A stretch of DNA of 64,000 nt from NCBI GenBank assembly GCA_039192165.1, contig JBCCXD010000015.1, positions 1 to 64,000 of the forward strand, read 5' to 3'. Under the pieces are notes generated by a model. The model was not told the DNA's origin. It saw only the letters and a list, made by a program, of their open reading frames with translations, and made no database searches. This document shows, piece by piece, positions 43,920-53,518 of this stretch. The number at the start of each line of letters is the position of its first letter. Positions within the stretch are counted from its first letter, which is position 1. The stretch is from Dinoroseobacter sp039192165 (GTDB taxonomy: Bacteria; Pseudomonadota; Alphaproteobacteria; Rhodobacterales; Rhodobacteraceae). A program made the translations under genes and the position numbers.

Positions 43920-45281
43920 CTAAGACTCTGGCCATATCGGATGGTGGTCGTCGATCACAAAAGGATGACTGTGCCGAAGCTTGCGATGGCGGTGCCGCCC
44001 TGTCGGATCCCCATCGATGGCGTGGGCACGGTGATGCGCGCTTGTTCCATGGCTGTGATCATGCTCAATCTCGATATGCTCATGCTCAAGAACCTCTGGG
44101 TCGCCGGTGGGCCAGACTCTGGCCGCAAGGATGACCACCACTACCACGCTCACCGCTAGCAATAGTGAAATAGCGGGCAGGCCGATCAGCGCGCCGCCCC
44201 ATCCCGCGACTGGATACATGACCAACCAGCATGCATGAGACAGGGCAAACTGAGCCGCAAACACTGAAGGCCGGTCTTCGGGATGGGCTGAACGACGCAA
44301 CAATAGCCCTGCGGGCACTTGAACAGCCGATGTCGAAGCCCCCATCGCAAACCAAATTGCTGCGGTCTCGACAAGCCCATCCGCAAGACCGATCAGACAC
44401 AGCGCTGGCGCAAGTAGCGCTGCACCGGTCAGCATCAATGCGCGCTCCGGAAGCAGGTTCAACAGCCTCGGGAGGCTAAGCGCCACCAGCATGGAACCGG
44501 CTCCATAGGCGGCAAACATAAGCGCGACTTGGCGGGGCGTCCCTCCAAACCCATCCTGAACCAGGACAACAGTATTTACGATTACCATGGCGCCTGCAGC
44601 TGAAACCGCAAAGCTGAGCGCCAGAAGCCCCCGCAAGCGTGGTGTGGCGAGATAGATCCAACTGCCTCGCGTTAAACGCTTGAGAAAACTCCCGCGAGCT
44701 TGATCCTCAGAAACGACAGGAAACGTCACCCCAAGCACCAGCACCGCTGACGCCAGAAACCCGAGTGTTGTGCCGATGAACAAGCTGCTGAAGGTCAGAA
44801 ACCCCAAAAGCAACCCTGCGAACATCGGGCTGAGCAGCGACTCGAGATCATAGGCCAGTCGCGAGAGTGAAAGTGCTTTTGTGTACTCCTCTTCATCTGT
44901 CAGGATGTCTGGAATGCTCGCCTGGAAAACTGGCGTAAACCCGGCCGAACAGCTTTGAAAAAGAACGACCAGTGCGTAGATCTGCCAGACCTCTGTTACG
45001 AACGGGAATAGCAGAACGAGACCCGCGCGCAGCAAATCAAGTGTTATCAGAAACCATTTGCGGGGCAACCGACGCGCGATCAACTCTGCAACTGGAGAAA
45101 AACCGACATAGACCACCATTTTTAGGGCAAGCGCTGTACCCAGCACCACACCCGCATCCGCTCCGGCAAGCTCAAAGGCTAAAAGCCCAAGCGCGACGGT
45201 CGTCAGTCCCGTACCAAGGAGCGAGAGGACTTGCGCCGCAAAGAGGCGCCGGTAGTCGGTCTGGGCAAGGACGGACAACAT
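43920..45281 (-). CDS. MFS transporter with histidine-rich tail
   Basis: 453 residues with 10-12 membrane helices of the major facilitator type (LSLLGTGLTTVALGLLAFEL at the start). The final 55 residues contain about 14 histidines in HEH, HDHSH, HHRAH, RHRHR and HSH clusters, a likely metal-binding tail. NreB-type nickel exporters carry such a tail. Metal efflux is therefore suggested, not shown. The ATG was chosen at LSVLAQ. It diverges from modABC. Confidence 0.85.
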   Translation of the reverse strand: MLSVLAQTDYRRLFAAQVLSLLGTGLTTVALGLLAFELAGADAGVVLGTALALKMVVYVGFSPVAELIARRLPRKWFLITLDLLRAGLVLLFPFVTEVWQIYALVVLFQSCSAGFTPVFQASIPDILTDEEEYTKALSLSRLAYDLESLLSPMFAGLLLGFLTFSSLFIGTTLGFLASAVLVLGVTFPVVSEDQARGSFLKRLTRGSWIYLATPRLRGLLALSFAVSAAGAMVIVNTVVLVQDGFGGTPRQVALMFAAYGAGSMLVALSLPRLLNLLPERALMLTGAALLAPALCLIGLADGLVETAAIWFAMGASTSAVQVPAGLLLRRSAHPEDRPSVFAAQFALSHACWLVMYPVAGWGGALIGLPAISLLLAVSVVVVVILAARVWPTGDPEVLEHEHIEIEHDHSHGTSAHHRAHAIDGDPTGRHRHRKLRHSHPFVIDDHHPIWPES

Positions 45282-45403
45282 GACGACAAGGTTAGACCGC
45301 ACCCGTATTTGCGTAAAGCGCTGCGCGGGCACCGGTTTTCCTCTTGCCCTGCCCCTGTTACGACAGCGATAGTCCCTGAGATTCACCGAAAGGGTTCATC
45401 GGC

Positions 45404-46177
45404 ATGGTGTTTCGCCACTATATGCCTTCGCTTGTGCCAATGGTTGTTGCTGTGGTCGCCAGCCTGGCGCTCAGCGTAACCGCGCGTGCAGAGACGACAG
45501 TATTCGCTGCAGCTAGTCTGAAAACTGCTCTCGATAGCGCAATTCAAGCGTACCAGTCGGAAACAGGTCTCAAGGTTACTGCAGCCTATGGCGGATCCTC
45601 CATTTTGGCCCGGCAAATTCAACTCGGCGCTCCTGCGGACTTGTTTTTGTCCGCTAGCACTGACTGGATGGACGTGCTCGAAGCCGGGGGGATGATCGCC
45701 AGAGGCACGCGCAAGGACCTCTTGGGCAATAGTCTCGTTGCCGTGGCGCCTGTGCTCAGAGCCAAACCACTGGAACTGGATGACCTTCCGGAACGTCTTG
45801 AAAACGGGCGACTGGCGATGGCCTTGGTTGATGCGGTGCCCGCTGGTATCTACGGCAAAGCGGCCCTTCAAACCGCAGGGATTTGGGACGCTGTAGAGCC
45901 GCAGGTGGCGCAGTCGGACAATGTGCGAACCGCTCTGGCCCTCGTTGCTACGGGCGAGGCGCCGTACGGGATCGTCTATGCCACCGACGCCAAAGCCGAA
46001 CCCCGCGTTGAGGTTGTTGCTGCCATCCCCGAGGCTTCGCATCCTCCAATCCGCTACCCTGTTGCGCGCCTTTCCACGGCACAAAGCGTCGAAGCTGATC
46101 AGCTTTGGATGTATCTCACCGGACCCGAGGCTGCCGAGCACTTCGCTGTGCAGGGGTTTGCTCTATTGCCGGACTGA
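45404..46177 (+). CDS. modA: Molybdate ABC transporter, periplasmic binding protein
   Basis: 257 residues. The signal peptide is cleaved near 28 (SVTARAE). The mature protein starts TTVFAAASLKTALDSAI and has AYGGSSILARQIQLGAPADLFLSAST, the serines that bind molybdate or tungstate. It delivers the oxyanion to ModB. First gene of modABC; I saw no molybdenum-cofactor riboswitch upstream. Confidence 0.95.
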   Translation: MVFRHYMPSLVPMVVAVVASLALSVTARAETTVFAAASLKTALDSAIQAYQSETGLKVTAAYGGSSILARQIQLGAPADLFLSASTDWMDVLEAGGMIARGTRKDLLGNSLVAVAPVLRAKPLELDDLPERLENGRLAMALVDAVPAGIYGKAALQTAGIWDAVEPQVAQSDNVRTALALVATGEAPYGIVYATDAKAEPRVEVVAAIPEASHPPIRYPVARLSTAQSVEADQLWMYLTGPEAAEHFAVQGFALLPD

Positions 46178-46183
46178 GCGCGT

Positions 46184-46876
46184 ATGGATTGGCTCTCGCC
46201 CGAGGAATGGTCTGCTGTTGCGCTCTCCCTTCGGGTGGCAATCTGGGCCACGGTGTTGAGCATGCCCTTTGGTATTTTCGTGGCCTACGCCTTGGCGCGC
46301 TGGAACTTTACAGGCCGGCAGGTCGTCAATGGCCTCGTCCATCTACCTCTTATTCTGCCCCCTGTCGTAACCGGCTATCTGCTGCTCTTGACCTTTGGCA
46401 CCCAGGGCACGGTTGGTGCCTTCCTAGCGGAGTTTGGTATCGTCTTTGCTTTCCGCTGGACTGGAGCCGCGCTTGCCGCTGCGGTGATGGCCTTTCCGCT
46501 GATGGTCCGGGCGATCCGACTGTCCATCGAAGCTGTTGACCCGAAGCTTGAAGAGGCGGCCGCAACCCTCGGCGCCTCCCGATTGCGGGTCTTCTGCACA
46601 ATCACGTTGCCTTTGACCCTGCCAGGCATTTTGGCCGGGGCAATTCTCGCGTTCGCTAAAGCCATCGGCGAATTTGGCGCGACAATAACCTTCGTGGCAA
46701 ATATTCCCGGCCAAACCCAGACAATACCGTCCGCGATTTATGCCTTCCTGCAAGTTCCCGGTGGAGAAAGCGCGGCCATTCGTCTTGTCGCCATCGCAAT
46801 CGTCATCGCTATGGGTGCGCTTTTGGCGTCGGAATTCATCGCGCGGCGCATTGCCCGAAAGGTCGCCGGACAATGA
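46184..46876 (+). CDS. modB: Molybdate ABC transporter permease
   Basis: 230 residues with five membrane helices. The family motif is HLPLILPPVVTGYLLLL at about 50, and the coupling loop is EEAAATLGASRLRVFCTITLPLTLPGI. It starts six bases after modA and overlaps modC by four bases (ATGA). Confidence 0.96.
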   Translation: MDWLSPEEWSAVALSLRVAIWATVLSMPFGIFVAYALARWNFTGRQVVNGLVHLPLILPPVVTGYLLLLTFGTQGTVGAFLAEFGIVFAFRWTGAALAAAVMAFPLMVRAIRLSIEAVDPKLEEAAATLGASRLRVFCTITLPLTLPGILAGAILAFAKAIGEFGATITFVANIPGQTQTIPSAIYAFLQVPGGESAAIRLVAIAIVIAMGALLASEFIARRIARKVAGQ

Positions 46877-47952
46877 GCCTTTCGGTCAGTCTGCGCCACG
46901 GGTTTGGCGACTTTGCCCTCGATCTCGGCTTTGACGCCCCACAAGGCATCACGGTTCTGTTCGGGCGGTCCGGGTCGGGAAAGACCACCATCATCAACGC
47001 GGTTGCAGGTTTGTTGACCCCCGATAGCGGTCGCGTGGTACTCGACGACCGGGTTCTGACGGACACCAAAACTGGCCTCAACCTTCCGCCGAACAAGCGC
47101 AACCTTGGATATATCTTTCAGGAGGGCCGCCTTTTCCCTCATATGACAGTCAGACACAACCTGCTCTATGGCAGCGCGCTTGCGGACCGCTCCAGGACGG
47201 GGCCGGGGTTGGATCAAGTGCTGGAACTTCTTGGGATCGCAGGGCTGCTTGATCGGCGACCCACAGCCCTCTCAGGCGGAGAAAAACAAAGGGTCGCCAT
47301 TGGGCGCGCGCTTCTAGCAAAACCTCGCCTTTTGCTCGCAGACGAGCCGCTCGCAGCGCTTGATGAGGCGCGCAAATCGGAAATCCTGCCCTTTTTTGAA
47401 CGGCTGCGGGACGAGGTGTCTATTCCGGTGCTTTATGTCAGCCATTCTGCGGCCGAGGTTGCCAGGCTGGCCACGACCGTCATCGCGATACAGGACGGCC
47501 GCATCCTTCGCCAAGGACCTGCAATTGAAGTCCTCAGTGACCCGATGGTGACGCCCGCAGGCGTCCGCGCAGCCGGCGCCGTGCTGGAAGCGCGCGTTGC
47601 AGTGCACCATCCCGATGGGCTGACCGAATTGGACGCCGGTGGCCAGGCCATTTTCCTTCCGAGGATCGACCGAGACATCGGCGCGCGCCTGCGGGTGCGG
47701 ATTGCTGCGCAGGATGTCATCCTTTCGAAACACGAGCCGGAGGGTCTTTCCGCACTGAACATCCTGCCGGCTGAAGTCGAACAGATCCGCGCCGGAGAAG
47801 GACCCGGCACACTAGTATCCTTGCGCACACCCGCCGGCTCGGTGCTCGCCCGTGTTACCCAGCGCTCCGCGGGAAATCTTGGTCTTGCACCAGGCGCGCG
47901 GTGTTTTGCAGTTTTGAAATCGGTCGCCGTTGCGCCGCAAGACGTGGGCTAA
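46873..47952 (+). CDS. modC: Molybdate ABC transporter ATPase
   Basis: 359 residues. It has Walker A LFGRSGSGKTTIINAV, signature LSGGEKQRVAIGRA, Walker B LLLADEPLAALDEARKSEI and a C-terminal TOBE/Mop domain (about 290-355) that binds molybdate and regulates transport. It closes the operon and is convergent with the phosphatase gene. Confidence 0.96.
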   Translation: MSLSVSLRHGFGDFALDLGFDAPQGITVLFGRSGSGKTTIINAVAGLLTPDSGRVVLDDRVLTDTKTGLNLPPNKRNLGYIFQEGRLFPHMTVRHNLLYGSALADRSRTGPGLDQVLELLGIAGLLDRRPTALSGGEKQRVAIGRALLAKPRLLLADEPLAALDEARKSEILPFFERLRDEVSIPVLYVSHSAAEVARLATTVIAIQDGRILRQGPAIEVLSDPMVTPAGVRAAGAVLEARVAVHHPDGLTELDAGGQAIFLPRIDRDIGARLRVRIAAQDVILSKHEPEGLSALNILPAEVEQIRAGEGPGTLVSLRTPAGSVLARVTQRSAGNLGLAPGARCFAVLKSVAVAPQDVG

Positions 47953-47963
47953 ACTCCGGCGGC

Positions 47964-49625
47964 TCAGTCTACAACTTCAGGAAGGACCATTCCGCTGGCA
48001 CCGCTTGGCTGAGTGGTGCCAAAGAGATGCGCCAACGTGACAGCAACATCGACGGTCGAGACACGCCGGGCCACCTTTTGCGGAACAATGCCCGGCCCGG
48101 CAAACAAGATCGGAACATGGGTATCATATCGCCATGGCGAGCCATGCATAACTGCTATGACCCCAGGATCGAGCAGGAACGAATAGGGCGACTGCACAAC
48201 ATAGATGTCGCCCGAACGCGCGGGGTGGAAATTCCGCCGGATCGGTTCTTGCAGGTAATCACCAATTTGTTCGGGGAAAGGCATGCTTGGCATTGCCATG
48301 GATATTCCAGGCTGCACAGCAAGCCGATCGACAATCAACCGTTCCACTTTGCGGGGCTCTACACCCGCAGCCGCAATCGCCTCCTGATCAAGATAGATAT
48401 AGGGTCGAAAAAACGCCTTAATCGCGGTCTCGACGCCGTGTTCCCGGGCGATCTGGGCATTGAGCTCATCTGCCAGCGCCGTATGGCCGTTCCGGGTTGT
48501 GGTCATGCCAAGATCAGCCATGTATTCTGGCATTTCCGGCATTCCGTGATCTGCGGACAGAACGTAAAGCACATGCTCGGCGCCAACTTCTTTATCAAGA
48601 AATGCGAAGAAATCAGCGAGCGTGCTGTCCAATGCACGTACCATTTCCTCGTTTTCCAAACTGGAAGGGCCAAAGAAATGATTGGTTGCATCGACGCCGG
48701 AAAAGCTGATCCCCAGAAAATCGAGTACAGCATCCTGCCCAAGCCCTTCTCCCAGGACGGCGGCCTTGCCGAACGAGGCCGTGAGCTGATCGCCCAACGG
48801 GCTCAACAGAACCTGTGTGTAATAAAGCCCGTCGTCCGGAGAGCCATAGGTGTGCGGGAATGTGCGGCCAAAACCCTGAAGATCGGTCTCGTAGGGTCGA
48901 TCGTCGTTGTCGGCCAGCAGATAACTCTCGCGCGGGTCACTCAAATCCCAAACTTTATTGATCAGGGCATCTGCCGGCTTCGCAGCGTTCCAGTCTATGA
49001 CCCATTGTGGATAGGTGTCATAGTAGTAAGAGCTTGTCTCAAAAGCGCCGGTCGCCACCGACATCCAAAACGCCTTCCCGGCGTGCCCCGCCATTGTCAC
49101 TGCGGAGCGGTCTTTTCCTGAGATACCGATCACTCTGGAGCGACCGGCGTTTGACTTGAACAGCTCATCGCTAAAAGTTGTCACCAGAAGATTTGTCGGC
49201 GATCGCCCGGTCGTTTCCGCCGCTGCCTGCGTTGGGTCGACCTGAACCCCGTCGCCTCCGAAGCCAGGTACCGGCAGAACCGCATAGTTCGGGTCTTCGA
49301 TATTATAGCCCAGCCGTCCGTCTTCGCGATTAAACCAGGCATTGCCGACCATGCCGTGCTCGGAAGGATACGCTCCGGTAGCCAGTGTTGCATGCCCGAC
49401 AACTGTTTCTGTGTTGGCGTGGTCGTGATGGGCGTCTGCATACCAGATCCCGCCTTCCATAAGTCGGCGGAAACCATCCGCGCCAAAGCTTGGCTGATAG
49501 CGGTTCAGCAAATCTCCTCGGAGCCCGTCCACCGTGATTTGAACAACCAGACGAACGTCATTTGCCTGCGCGCCGGTGGCGCAAATCAGCAAAGAAGCTA
49601 CTCCACACAAAAACGGCTTAAGCAC
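47964..49625 (-). CDS. Exported alkaline phosphatase/phosphodiesterase (PafA-like)
   Basis: 553 residues with a signal peptide (cut near 22). The alkaline phosphatase superfamily fold shows metal ligand LVVQITVDGLRGDLL, nucleophile region HANTETVVGHATLATGAYPSEHG (Thr likely), and second-metal ligands YVLSADHGMPEMP and HGSPWRYDTHVPI. Members hydrolyse phosphate mono- or diesters. The neighbouring sulfatase belongs to the same superfamily. No Pho box was recognised. Confidence 0.88.
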   Translation of the reverse strand: MLKPFLCGVASLLICATGAQANDVRLVVQITVDGLRGDLLNRYQPSFGADGFRRLMEGGIWYADAHHDHANTETVVGHATLATGAYPSEHGMVGNAWFNREDGRLGYNIEDPNYAVLPVPGFGGDGVQVDPTQAAAETTGRSPTNLLVTTFSDELFKSNAGRSRVIGISGKDRSAVTMAGHAGKAFWMSVATGAFETSSYYYDTYPQWVIDWNAAKPADALINKVWDLSDPRESYLLADNDDRPYETDLQGFGRTFPHTYGSPDDGLYYTQVLLSPLGDQLTASFGKAAVLGEGLGQDAVLDFLGISFSGVDATNHFFGPSSLENEEMVRALDSTLADFFAFLDKEVGAEHVLYVLSADHGMPEMPEYMADLGMTTTRNGHTALADELNAQIAREHGVETAIKAFFRPYIYLDQEAIAAAGVEPRKVERLIVDRLAVQPGISMAMPSMPFPEQIGDYLQEPIRRNFHPARSGDIYVVQSPYSFLLDPGVIAVMHGSPWRYDTHVPILFAGPGIVPQKVARRVSTVDVAVTLAHLFGTTQPSGASGMVLPEVVD

Positions 49626-49676
49626 ACCGACCCTCCCAGGATGAGACGCGGCCAGTTTCCCGGCCGCGGTATGCGC

Positions 49677-51347
49677 CTAGCGCTGCACGGCGGCTTGCTT
49701 GGCCAGAAAGGCCTCCACAGCTGCGACTGTCTCCGGACGCAGGTTCTCAATCCCTTCATAGGGAACTCCGGTGGCTGGGCCGGTGTCAGGATAGATCTCC
49801 TTTCGGGCCAGGTGACGGCCAAGGATACGTTGGAATTCCTGACCACCCCAGGCGCCCACCTCAGTAGAGACCGGGTACTTCTCGTGCGTGTCGCGATAGA
49901 TGTCGAAGAAATCTGCAAGGATCGCACTCTCCCCGGCGCCGGGCAGATTGAGTTTGAGCTGATCCTTCACAATCGCTTTGGGGGACGCGACAGAATAGAT
50001 AATCACGTGATCCCGGCGCGTTTTCGACTCGTCTGCGAAAAGGATTGAGGCAGACTGATCCACCCCATCCACCAGCCGATCTCGCGGAATGAACGCCTCA
50101 GCACCGGCCATGCGCGACAGGGTGGTATACAGGTCGGAGACATGGATGATGTTGTTCACCATCGAGTCCGCTTCGATCATCCCAGGCCAGCGAATAAAGG
50201 CGTCTACCCGCACCCCGCCTTCCGTGGTGTCACCCTTGCCGCCCCGAAAAATCATAGGTGTGAAGCCAGACTGCGGAGAGTATTTTGTAAAATGACCGTT
50301 GTCGCCCATCAGGACCACGATCGTATTGTCCGCGACCCCAAGTGTTTCCATCTCGTCAAAGAGGACGCCAAGGTACTCGTCCAGAAGCTGCAGTTTGTCC
50401 GCGTATAGCCCACCATTCACGCTTTCCGGTCCATCCCGGCCGGCGCGCGTGTTATCAAGTGGGATCATCGGCCAATACTGAAGAAAGAACGGTTCCTCGC
50501 CTTCGGCGAGCCGCTGCAACTCCGACACGGCCTTGAGTTGAAACTCTTCATTCATCTCGTCGTATTTCTCAGCGTTCCAGCGCTCGCCCGGCTCCATTCT
50601 GATCTCGCGGATCGGGCCACCGGCTTCGCCTTCGATAACGGTTGCCATCGCAGCCGGGTCCGGGCGGAACCAGTCGTCGACAATGTAATCCGCCTCGAAG
50701 TCCTGAATACCGACCGAGACTTGCTCGCGAATTGCATCGTCGTTGAAAATCGTCAGTTGTCCTTGCTGGTGAACGGCGTGCTGCGCATAGTCAAAGCCCT
50801 GGTTCATCGCCCAGCTTTCAGCGACATCGCCCATGTGCCACTTACCCACGTGGCTGGTCGCGTAGCCGGCGCCCTTGAGCACCTCTGCCAGCGTGACCTC
50901 GGCGCCGGGTAGCCCAAAGCCCGCGATATCGACGGTGGTATCGCCCATTCCCATGCGCACCGGAAGGCGCCCTGTCATCTGAGCTACGCGCGTCGGAGTA
51001 CATGACGGCTCCGTGTACATGCGCACCATACGCATGGCCTCGTCCGAAAACGCATTGATGTTTGGGGTCTCGATGCCACGCACTGCGTTTAACTCGGGGA
51101 TTCCCATGTCCCCAAAGCCGAGATCGTCGATCAGAATTGAAACGATATTAGGTGGCTGCCCGTCATTGCCTTCTCGAAACTCCGCCAACAGGGCGTCGAC
51201 TGCGGTATCGTCTTCAGCCCATTGCGCTCCATTCTGCGCTTCCAGAATGTAGTATTGCGCATCATGGATTATCGGGGTCTCCTGCGCGTGGGCAGGAATG
51301 GTCAAAAGGGCTGCAGCGGGCAGCGCCCATAGTACATGTCTCACCAA
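49677..51347 (-). CDS. Exported arylsulfatase
   Basis: 556 residues with a signal peptide (PAHAQET at about 22). Metal ligands are in VSILIDDLGFGDMG. The formylglycine motif is C116-T-P-T-R, followed by MTGRLPVRMG. The remaining core has VGKWHMGD, and LMGDNGHF has later metal ligands. A formylglycine-generating enzyme must convert C116; none is in the window. It is 51 bases upstream of the phosphatase gene on the same strand and diverges from the multiheme cytochrome. Confidence 0.92.
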   Translation of the reverse strand: MVRHVLWALPAAALLTIPAHAQETPIIHDAQYYILEAQNGAQWAEDDTAVDALLAEFREGNDGQPPNIVSILIDDLGFGDMGIPELNAVRGIETPNINAFSDEAMRMVRMYTEPSCTPTRVAQMTGRLPVRMGMGDTTVDIAGFGLPGAEVTLAEVLKGAGYATSHVGKWHMGDVAESWAMNQGFDYAQHAVHQQGQLTIFNDDAIREQVSVGIQDFEADYIVDDWFRPDPAAMATVIEGEAGGPIREIRMEPGERWNAEKYDEMNEEFQLKAVSELQRLAEGEEPFFLQYWPMIPLDNTRAGRDGPESVNGGLYADKLQLLDEYLGVLFDEMETLGVADNTIVVLMGDNGHFTKYSPQSGFTPMIFRGGKGDTTEGGVRVDAFIRWPGMIEADSMVNNIIHVSDLYTTLSRMAGAEAFIPRDRLVDGVDQSASILFADESKTRRDHVIIYSVASPKAIVKDQLKLNLPGAGESAILADFFDIYRDTHEKYPVSTEVGAWGGQEFQRILGRHLARKEIYPDTGPATGVPYEGIENLRPETVAAVEAFLAKQAAVQR

Positions 51348-51556
51348 TACAGTTCCTTATCGGGTCCGTGATGAAGGAACTTTAGCTCAGCATCCTTGGT
51401 TCCGAAACAGGCCAGCCAGCCAAAGTGATGACTAAATCTTGTTTCAAGAGCCGCATCTCTGAGTGAACGGCCAGTTGCCACCGGGCGCCCCTTCTGCGCA
51501 CTGTCGGGCTATGACACTATCCGGATTTTGCCAGGCATCCTGTTCAAAGGCTTAAA

Positions 51557-53512
51557 ATGCAAATCGTTCGCCAGGCACTTACCCTAGCCAGCTTCGTTCT
51601 AATTGGGCACACCGCACAGGCTCAGGACGCCGTTTACATCGGATCCCAGAGCTGCGTCGGGTGTCATACCGATGCGGCACAGGATTGGGAAAGCTCCCAT
51701 CATGCTGGCGCGTGGACTGAGGCAACTTCCGGAAACATTTCGGCCGACTTCGACGGAACCGAATTTGAGCTCCGGGGATTGAAGGCGCGGTTCCGCATCG
51801 AAGACAATGAGAGGCACTACGTCGAGGTGACAGAACCTGATGGAAGTGTGCGAGACTATCCCGTGCACTCGGTGATCGGCGTCGAGCCCTTGCAACAGTA
51901 TATCCTCGAGACCGAGCCCGGGCGGCTTCAAAGCTTTGACGTGGTCTGGGATACGGAAAAAGGCGGGTGGTTCCACCTCTATCCCGCCTCAGATCTGTCC
52001 CCCAGCGACGGTCTGCATTGGTCCGGCGCGTATAAGAACTGGAACGCACGCTGCGCGGCCTGCCATGCGACAGGCTTCGAAAAGAACTTCGACATCCGCA
52101 CAAACAGCTATGCATCCTCGCAGGTCGAGTTCGGCGTTGGTTGTGAAGCCTGTCATGGCCCTGGCTCGACTCATGTTGCATGGGCCGAAACGGGCGCACG
52201 CTCGATAGCGCCTGCCAACCACGGCTTCTCAATGGATTTCTCGGACCGCGATGCAACAATCGAGTTGTGCGCCAGCTGCCACTCACGCCGCGAGGCGCAT
52301 CTTGACGGTAACCCGGTGCCAGGCACGCCTTACAATGATGCCTACAATCTCTCGTTGCTCCGCGAAGGCCTTTACCACGCTGACGGGCAAATTCTTGACG
52401 AAGTGTTCGTCTACGGCTCATTCCTGCAATCGAAGATGTTCGCCAAAGGGGTCGGCTGCCTGGATTGCCATCAGCCACACAGCGCCACGCGCATCGTAGA
52501 AGGCAACGCCGTGTGCAGCCAGTGCCACAGTCCTGCAGGCAATCCCGACTATCCCAGCCTGACACTGGCCGAGTACGACAGTCCCGCACACCATTTTCAT
52601 CCGATGGGCAGTGAGGGCGCCCAGTGCAAGAACTGCCACATGGTCGAACAGGTCTATATGGGCAACGACTGGCGCGCTGATCACTCTTTCCGGATACCAC
52701 GCCCCGATCTTACCGCGCAAACCGGGGCCCCCGATGCCTGCACCACATGCCATGTGGACCGGGCGTCAGACTGGGCAGCAGCTCAGATCGAGGCCTGGCA
52801 TCCTGATAGCAGTCATCGAGGCGCACACTACGGGACGGTGCTTGCATTCGCGCGAGAGGACGCAGTAGCGGCCTCCGAAGACCTGATCGCGTTGGCACGC
52901 GACACCAGCTTGCCGGGCATTGTGCGCGCAACTGCGCTGAGTCTGCTGGAGCGCGCCGGGAGCTTTACAGCAGCAGATGATGTCGCCCCTTTACTGGCAG
53001 ATCCGGACCCGCTTGTCCGGGCTGCGGCGACAAGGCCACAACGAGCCGCCAATATCGAGGTTCGGGTCGAGCGCCTGTTTCCCCTATTAGGCGACGAAGT
53101 ACGCAACGTCCGCATAGAAGCCGCGCGCAGTCTTCTTGATACACCGGCCTCGTATTTTCCGCAGACCGCTATACCGCAATACCAAAGTGCGATGCAGGAC
53201 TGGCGCCAGGCCATTTCAACACGTTTGGACTTCCCTGAAACGCACCTTCAGCTTGCGGGGATTGCAATGACCGGGCGCGATTTTCAGTCGGCTATTCAAG
53301 CATTTCGCCAGGCTGTCGAGTTGGATCCGCAGCGCGTCGACGCATGGGTAATGATGGTGCGCATTGGTGCCGCGCTTGGGGCGCCGCCCCGAAACATCCG
53401 CGCAATTGTGATGGAAGCTTTGCAAGCCAACCCAGGCGATCCGGATCTCCAAGCGCTTCTCGGGCAACTGCCGCGCGAGACAAGCCCAAGCAGGGTGCTG
53501 CCGCAGCGCTAG
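51557..53512 (+). CDS. Octaheme cytochrome c with HEAT/TPR-like repeats
   Basis: 651 residues with a signal peptide (cleaved near 22). Eight CXXCH heme sites are present: CVGCH, CAACH, CEACH, CASCH, CLDCH, CSQCH, CKNCH and CTTCH, all before about residue 400. The last 220 residues carry HEAT-like helices (GIVRATALSLLERAG, VRNVRIEAARSLL) and a TPR-like repeat (DFQSAIQAFRQAVELDPQRVDAW). A periplasmic electron-transfer protein, or one that passes electrons to an unidentified partner. The first half resembles cytochrome c554/NrfA-like proteins. It is convergent with the HupE-like gene, ending six bases away. Confidence 0.9.
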   Translation: MQIVRQALTLASFVLIGHTAQAQDAVYIGSQSCVGCHTDAAQDWESSHHAGAWTEATSGNISADFDGTEFELRGLKARFRIEDNERHYVEVTEPDGSVRDYPVHSVIGVEPLQQYILETEPGRLQSFDVVWDTEKGGWFHLYPASDLSPSDGLHWSGAYKNWNARCAACHATGFEKNFDIRTNSYASSQVEFGVGCEACHGPGSTHVAWAETGARSIAPANHGFSMDFSDRDATIELCASCHSRREAHLDGNPVPGTPYNDAYNLSLLREGLYHADGQILDEVFVYGSFLQSKMFAKGVGCLDCHQPHSATRIVEGNAVCSQCHSPAGNPDYPSLTLAEYDSPAHHFHPMGSEGAQCKNCHMVEQVYMGNDWRADHSFRIPRPDLTAQTGAPDACTTCHVDRASDWAAAQIEAWHPDSSHRGAHYGTVLAFAREDAVAASEDLIALARDTSLPGIVRATALSLLERAGSFTAADDVAPLLADPDPLVRAAATRPQRAANIEVRVERLFPLLGDEVRNVRIEAARSLLDTPASYFPQTAIPQYQSAMQDWRQAISTRLDFPETHLQLAGIAMTGRDFQSAIQAFRQAVELDPQRVDAWVMMVRIGAALGAPPRNIRAIVMEALQANPGDPDLQALLGQLPRETSPSRVLPQR

Positions 53513-53518
53513 ACACAG

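Noticed and set aside
45282..45403. Molybdenum-cofactor riboswitch before modA
   Set aside because: Too short and without the expected stems.
47901..49121. Plus-strand open frame of 406 codons
   Set aside because: Antisense to the phosphatase gene, which has full catalytic motifs.
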